Origin: Temnopleurus reevesii
Lineage: Eukaryota; Echinodermata; Echinoidea; Temnopleuroida; Temnopleuridae
NCBI GenBank assembly: GCA_036244855.1
Contig: BQKZ01000279.1
Span: forward strand, 59,918 to 123,917
DNA: 64,000 nucleotides
Direction of reading: 5' to 3'
Shown: positions 59,418-64,000 of the stretch, piece by piece
How the letters are laid out: each line of letters begins with the position of its first letter
How positions within the stretch are numbered: the stretch's first letter is position 1
Made by a program: the position numbers and the translations under genes
Notes under the pieces: model-generated
Databases searched by the model: none
What the model was told of the DNA's origin: nothing
What the model saw: only the letters and a program-made list of their open reading frames with translations

Positions 59418-61128
59418 AGTATTATAGAGATAGAAAGATGAAAAAGAAAGAAGAACGTATATAAGTATGATTGTGTATGTGTGTACTATATGTGTATATA
59501 TATGTGGGTGTATGTGTGTGTGTGTGTTGAGAGAGAGATAATGTGGGTATATGTGAGTGTGTTTGTGAGAGTGAGGGAGACTGTTTTTTAAAAGAAGAAG
59601 AGGAAACCTCTAGTGATAACAAGAAATAAAGAATATAACAATAAAATGAGAAAGTGGAAATGGAGAAGAGGAGAGGGGAGGGGGGGGGGGTAGTTATTCA
59701 CCTTGGCAATCAGACTCCAAGGTCGTTCGATTGGGGCCAAGGGGACAGCGAATGAGAGATTGAACAAACATGGCCGACGTAGGGCTAGAAAGCCCAAGGT
59801 CGGTCCTACATGATCGACACTGGGGGCTGAGGGCTTACAAGCACAAAGCATCATGGGTACACAACACCTTCTCCCAATAGAAACCCACTCAATAGAAACA
59901 CGCAATCAATTCCTTTCATCACATGATCACATTTCAAAACCATTTCCACGTTTTCTTCTCCTCGAGTTTGGCGCTTTATTTTTCCCGCTTGTCATCGCGT
60001 TTCCCTCCCTTCTCTCTCTCTCTTTACTTACCTCTCGCCATCTCTCCCACTTTATTCCATCTTGGAGGAAGAAAATCCTCCAAGGTTTAACTATACCCAG
60101 CCTTATCCTGCTCACACGTCAATCATCCCAGTGACAGCGCTTTCTATTGGGATGATTTTATGTCATCTTTATAAATATTCACAAAGGTAGAGGTTCCGCA
60201 AATGTTATTGCAAACCGGAAGTAAAAAGCTGGAAACTTTCGGACTTGATTTCTTCCGAATTCGCTTGATAAATAACAAAATTTCCAAATAGAATATGTTG
60301 AATCCACATAATTATAACTTTTCACTGAAAGTTTTTCTTATGTTACATTCTAACAATTTTGTTTGTGTAAGATATTACATAAGGAATTAGTTTCAATTAA
60401 TTTCATAATTTTGAAATGTAACATTATTCTTTTACAGTGTACACATTTTTTTCCTTCTGATCATAGCCACCGGATGCTGAAATATATCATTGTATGTTTA
60501 TCAGGTAAACTATACCAGCAATATCATTTCCCATTCATTCTTAGATATGTGAAAATATTCTTATGTTTCATATACGAGTATGTTAAATAAATTTGGTTGT
60601 ATGGGAAATTATTATTTAGGTAAAAATCAATTAACATTAGTTAGGAAAAGAAATAAATTGCACAGTTGCAGACTACTGTATACCATGTTGCCTATATGGA
60701 AAAAACGCCTTTAGGAAGCAACCCCATTTTGCAACTTGCAATTGCATAACTAGTGATAACAATAGACCAATATCAATATCAGCACGAAAATAACCTTTCT
60801 GTTATTTTTTGATCGATTTGAATTCTATGATATTTCAAATATAAGCATTCTGATGTTCAAAAGAAGTAGTGAAATAAATTTGATTATTCCATTCTAAAAC
60901 GTTTCAAATACGCTGACACAAATTACGGTAAAAACTGTCCTTTATCTCTTTATTGAATGAATGAATGAATGAATGTAAGACATTTTTTTATTTTTATGCT
61001 ATGCTCAGATCCTCTTTCTACTCAAGAAATTAATATCTTTTAACTTGCACAATCTATAAATGTGCATTTATTTTTAATAGCCACGAATAAATTAATGCCA
61101 ACACTTCTTAAAATCGAAATAAAGTATA
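53895..61128. other. non-coding, simple repeats and GC-richer islands
   Basis: CA-rich stretches at 58140-58340, pyrimidine-rich at 58400-58510, (GT)n at 59366-59413, and a purine-rich tract with a G-run at about 59660-59690. GC-richer islands at about 58780-59010 and 59690-60120 contain no recognised protein. A pair of inverted CCAATATTATTGGACTTG / CAAGTCCAATATTAG strings lies at about 55694-55765. Confidence 0.6.
59366..59413. repeat. (GT)n microsatellite
   Basis: About 48 bp of uninterrupted GT. Confidence 0.97.
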
Positions 61129-61213
61129 ATGGTATTCAAATCGCTCTCAGATTTATTTTCAATTGCGAAAAAATCTATTGAGAAAAAAAATCTAAGAGCG
61201 ATTTAAATGCCAT
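61129..61213. other. 85-bp hairpin with 26-bp arms
   Basis: ATGGTATTCAAATCGCTCTC then AGATTT pairs with the inverse AAATCTAAGAGCGATTTAAA then TGCCAT, 23 of 26 positions matching plus one G-U on one strand, around a ~33-base loop. Could be a tiny MITE or a small-RNA precursor-like hairpin. Confidence 0.7.
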
Positions 61214-62521
61214 TTTCATCATATTCACCGGTAAAATTATCGCAATTATCTATTGATAATTCTTTAAAACACTTTAATTTGCTTCTAAAAGTGTTAAAAA
61301 TCAGTTTGCTTGTTGCTGTTACATACTATAATAAAATTGCAGATTGTGTATCTTAGACAGTGATTATATAACAACTTATCCAATGTGTCAGAAATTTGAG
61401 AGCTTCATACTTTTGACTTAACAAAAATGTATTATAATTTCATGATTTCTTTCTCTTGGAGAATGGCATTGACAATTCGCGGATGAAGTTGAACGTCCAT
61501 AACTGTTTTGCTTTCTACTGATTTATAAACAGTATTAAAAACATTTTTCTCGAATTCTTCTATTATCCGGTGCCTTTTTCTTAGATTTTTGGTACTTTAC
61601 AATGATGCTCAGTTAACTGGTTAACAGATACCGGATAATGTGGAGAGCCGACAAGATTTGCACATGGGTACGCATGATGAATTTTCGTAAGAATGTTTGT
61701 GATTAAATAAGTATCTCCTTTTAGAAGCATGAAATATATAAATATATTTCTCCTAAGATATGAAACTGTTGTTAAGTGTAATATCACACTCCATGAGTTG
61801 GAAGTAGGTTCGTCACATGCATCAGCAAGTAGTTTGGCGGTATGGGACAGAGACATTTGAGCTACAAACTGGCTACTTGAGCAAGCAATACTACTGAAGA
61901 ATGCGACATCAGTTAGCAAAATATCTTATACCGACTCGAGCTGTTGTCCAAAATCATTATGATGTTTGCAAAAATCTTGGTCGTGCTATTTACTTCCAAA
62001 ACAAGTGACAGGCATAATTATCTGTCTTCAAATTGACTAACAGCACCCAATGTGTTTGCAAGTCCAACGCGTAACGGACATGGTATATTTGCAGTCAGCC
62101 TATTGACAAAGTGTACAGTTAACCAGGACTTCAAATGCTTAGCCAGTTGCAAGAGTAGGTTGGACATAAATAACCAAATGAAAATATTAGTTTTTAAGTT
62201 TAGATCTGATGATATGAGGACACTTTGCGTCGAGGAGTATAGTCAGAGTCAATATACTAATGATCTTTTGATAGGTAGGGTGTTTCTAACTCTTCTGAAT
62301 GATATTGTGAATGGGTCTAGAACGGGAGATGCGTAGTTCTTCATATTCGTCGGGTGTATTCTGACCAAGCGTCAAACTTTTATTTCACAATACGTGTAGT
62401 ATTATTTAGTTGCGTATTTTTCTCAAATATGTTGTAAATATATGGATGATTGAAATTATGGACAATTGTTGATTCAGTTCATGTTGATCAACCGATGTGA
62501 TAATCCCATAGATAACGCGAC

Positions 62522-62580
62522 ATTCAATTCAATTCAATTCAATTCAATTCATTTATTTTCACTTCATCAGAAATAATACA
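62522..62580 (-). mobile_element. probable LINE 3' end with (TTGAA)n tail
   Basis: On the minus strand the sequence reads GAAGTGAAAATAAATGAATT followed by repeated GAATT units, the layout of an invertebrate LINE 3' terminus (AATAAA-like string then pentanucleotide tail). The region further in (to about 62950) has no recognisable reverse transcriptase. Confidence 0.45.
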
Positions 62581-63742
62581 AAGTATAATGAACATTTACA
62601 AAAAAAAGTTGAATAAAACTCTGTATAACAAAAGTATAATGAACATAACATTGACAATTATTGTACAAAGCAGCTAACATACAAAGTAAAAAATACATTT
62701 TATGGACATAACGCGATTCAGACATTTTTCACTCATTGTTCATTAATTCGTTTGCTACCCATTAACTTTATCCATCTAACATGTTTAAACCTACAATGTA
62801 ACCAGAAGACTACAGAATGGAATATATATTTAGTAATCTTTATTTTGCACCTCATTGTCTTTAACATGGAATAATGAAGTGGAACAAGATGTTGCAACTG
62901 GAAGTAAAGTGTCTCTATTGTCTTTTGTAAATTGACCCGACACGACAACATGTTTCCAATATCATTTCTTTGTATAAGTTAAAATTTAAAAACTTCTCTG
63001 AAGGATCTATATGACGAGGATTCGATTTGAAGTCTCCACAGAGAGCTATGTCACCGGGGTAGAGAAAATATCTGCATCGTACTCTATATTTGAATCTTCA
63101 TGGAAATGCTTGTCAAAACAAGTGACAAGAACATTTCTTTTGATATGAAATATTTCTTTAAAAAAGATAGAGTCTGTGGAGAGAGCTTAATTAAGCAATT
63201 AAGAGAAGGCTTGATTAACCTATTGAAGCGGTAACACATTAGTTATTACACCCCGTTTGTCAACTATGTTACTTGTGGTGAAGAAATAGTTAGTAAATTC
63301 CTTTTGAAATTTGTTATTTTTGGGAAAATAACATTGTTTTATGGTTCACTTAGAACATGTTTCTTTTTGGCACATTTTTGCTTGATTAATTGACCTTCTA
63401 GTAGGGCAGTGGCATTGTGAAATAATATGAAATCAAGATATAATTTATATTCTATGAAACGTGAATAATAATTTTTCTCAGTAATTTCACGCAAAAGTGG
63501 CATGATTCTACTCTTTGTACTCTCTCATAGGACATGTTATACGGTAACACATTGTAATCTGTAGCAGTGGAATGACGGAGTGATCAGACAGTATCATAAA
63601 TATTAGAAGAGATAAAATGTGTTTTCTCAAAGTGTTCATGCAAAAGTTCGAATGTGTGATATCACTCAATTAGGAAGTGCAATTATAGTTCAGTCTTTAA
63701 AGAATATTTCCTGCTTGTGCGTTGTTTTACATTTTTTGTTAA

Positions 63743-63760
63743 CCCCCCCCCCCCCCCCCC
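63743..63760. repeat. poly-C homopolymer
   Basis: Eighteen consecutive C bases; the length is prone to sequencing error. Confidence 0.95.
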
Positions 63761-64000
63761 AATATTTCAGTAAAACGAAATTTGACAATGGATAATCATA
63801 TTTTACTTGAAGTTGCTCACTCAATTAACCTGGATGATTATTAACTATTAATCAAAATAAATGTTCAATACGTTAAGAATCAAACGGGACACATTTTTAT
63901 CGCTCTCTTTGATCACTTGTCACACCTTTGAAAATCAGGTTCTTCAAAGATTGTTTTTTTTAAAAGCTGCTTCTATTCTTGAACCACACCTTTTTATTGC

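Larger units (their letters stand above)
61214..64000. other. non-coding; possible LINE 3' remnant and poly-C run
   Basis: Two overlapping-strand frames at 61581-61919 (minus) and 62052-62336 (plus) have ordinary amino-acid composition but no recognisable family. The 62522-62551 pentanucleotide tract and the sequence after it look like a retroelement end. A run of 18 C lies at 63743-63760. Otherwise AT-rich with no gene. Confidence 0.55.

Noticed and set aside
61581..62336. 112-codon minus-strand and 94-codon plus-strand frames close together
   Set aside because: No recognisable family, no clear promoter or splice context, and in-frame stops just upstream; kept only as unassigned sequence.

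Overview
The window reads as nuclear DNA from an invertebrate deuterostome, most likely an echinoderm (sea-urchin-like). The evidence is the AT-rich, intron-rich layout, a coding gene whose exons follow the vertebrate MIPOL1 protein almost end to end, and many short DNA transposons and tRNA-derived SINEs of marine-invertebrate type. The species cannot be fixed from the sequence alone.

Only one protein-coding gene is convincing. It is mipol1 (mirror-image polydactyly 1, a coiled-coil protein), on the + strand from 903 to 18404, with eight recognisable coding exons joined by phase-consistent GT-AG introns. The first visible exon is probably internal, so the start codon and 5' UTR are likely upstream of the window. 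The introns are full of non-autonomous DNA transposons: a piggyBac-like element nested in a Harbinger-like element, two long inverted-repeat elements with TTAA ends, a further ~0.5 kb TIR element, and a TIR element inserted in the ATT tail of a SINE. Just before the stop-codon exon lie two diverged tandem copies of that exon. One keeps a phase-compatible splice acceptor, an open frame and its own stop, so it may be an alternative terminal exon.

From 18405 to 64000, about 45 kb, there is no convincing protein-coding gene. It is AT-rich non-coding DNA with microsatellites, hairpin elements, a possible degenerate GPCR tail (42610-42766, minus strand), a tRNA-like SINE head (43014-43105), and a handful of GC-richer islands. 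In vertebrates and hemichordates mipol1 sits in the 'pharyngeal' cluster (nkx2.1, nkx2.2, pax1/9, slc25a21, mipol1, foxA), and foxA lies on the 3' side of mipol1. If that order holds here, this desert would be the mipol1-foxA interval and a likely home for long-range regulatory DNA. That is inference; no foxA exon was seen.

A 2.15-kb segment occurs twice at very high identity in direct orientation (33416-35566 and 44810-46957). Each copy starts at a ~127-bp hairpin element. The second copy stops exactly at the only ambiguous base (n) noticed in the window, so it could be a recent duplication or an assembly (allelic) artefact.
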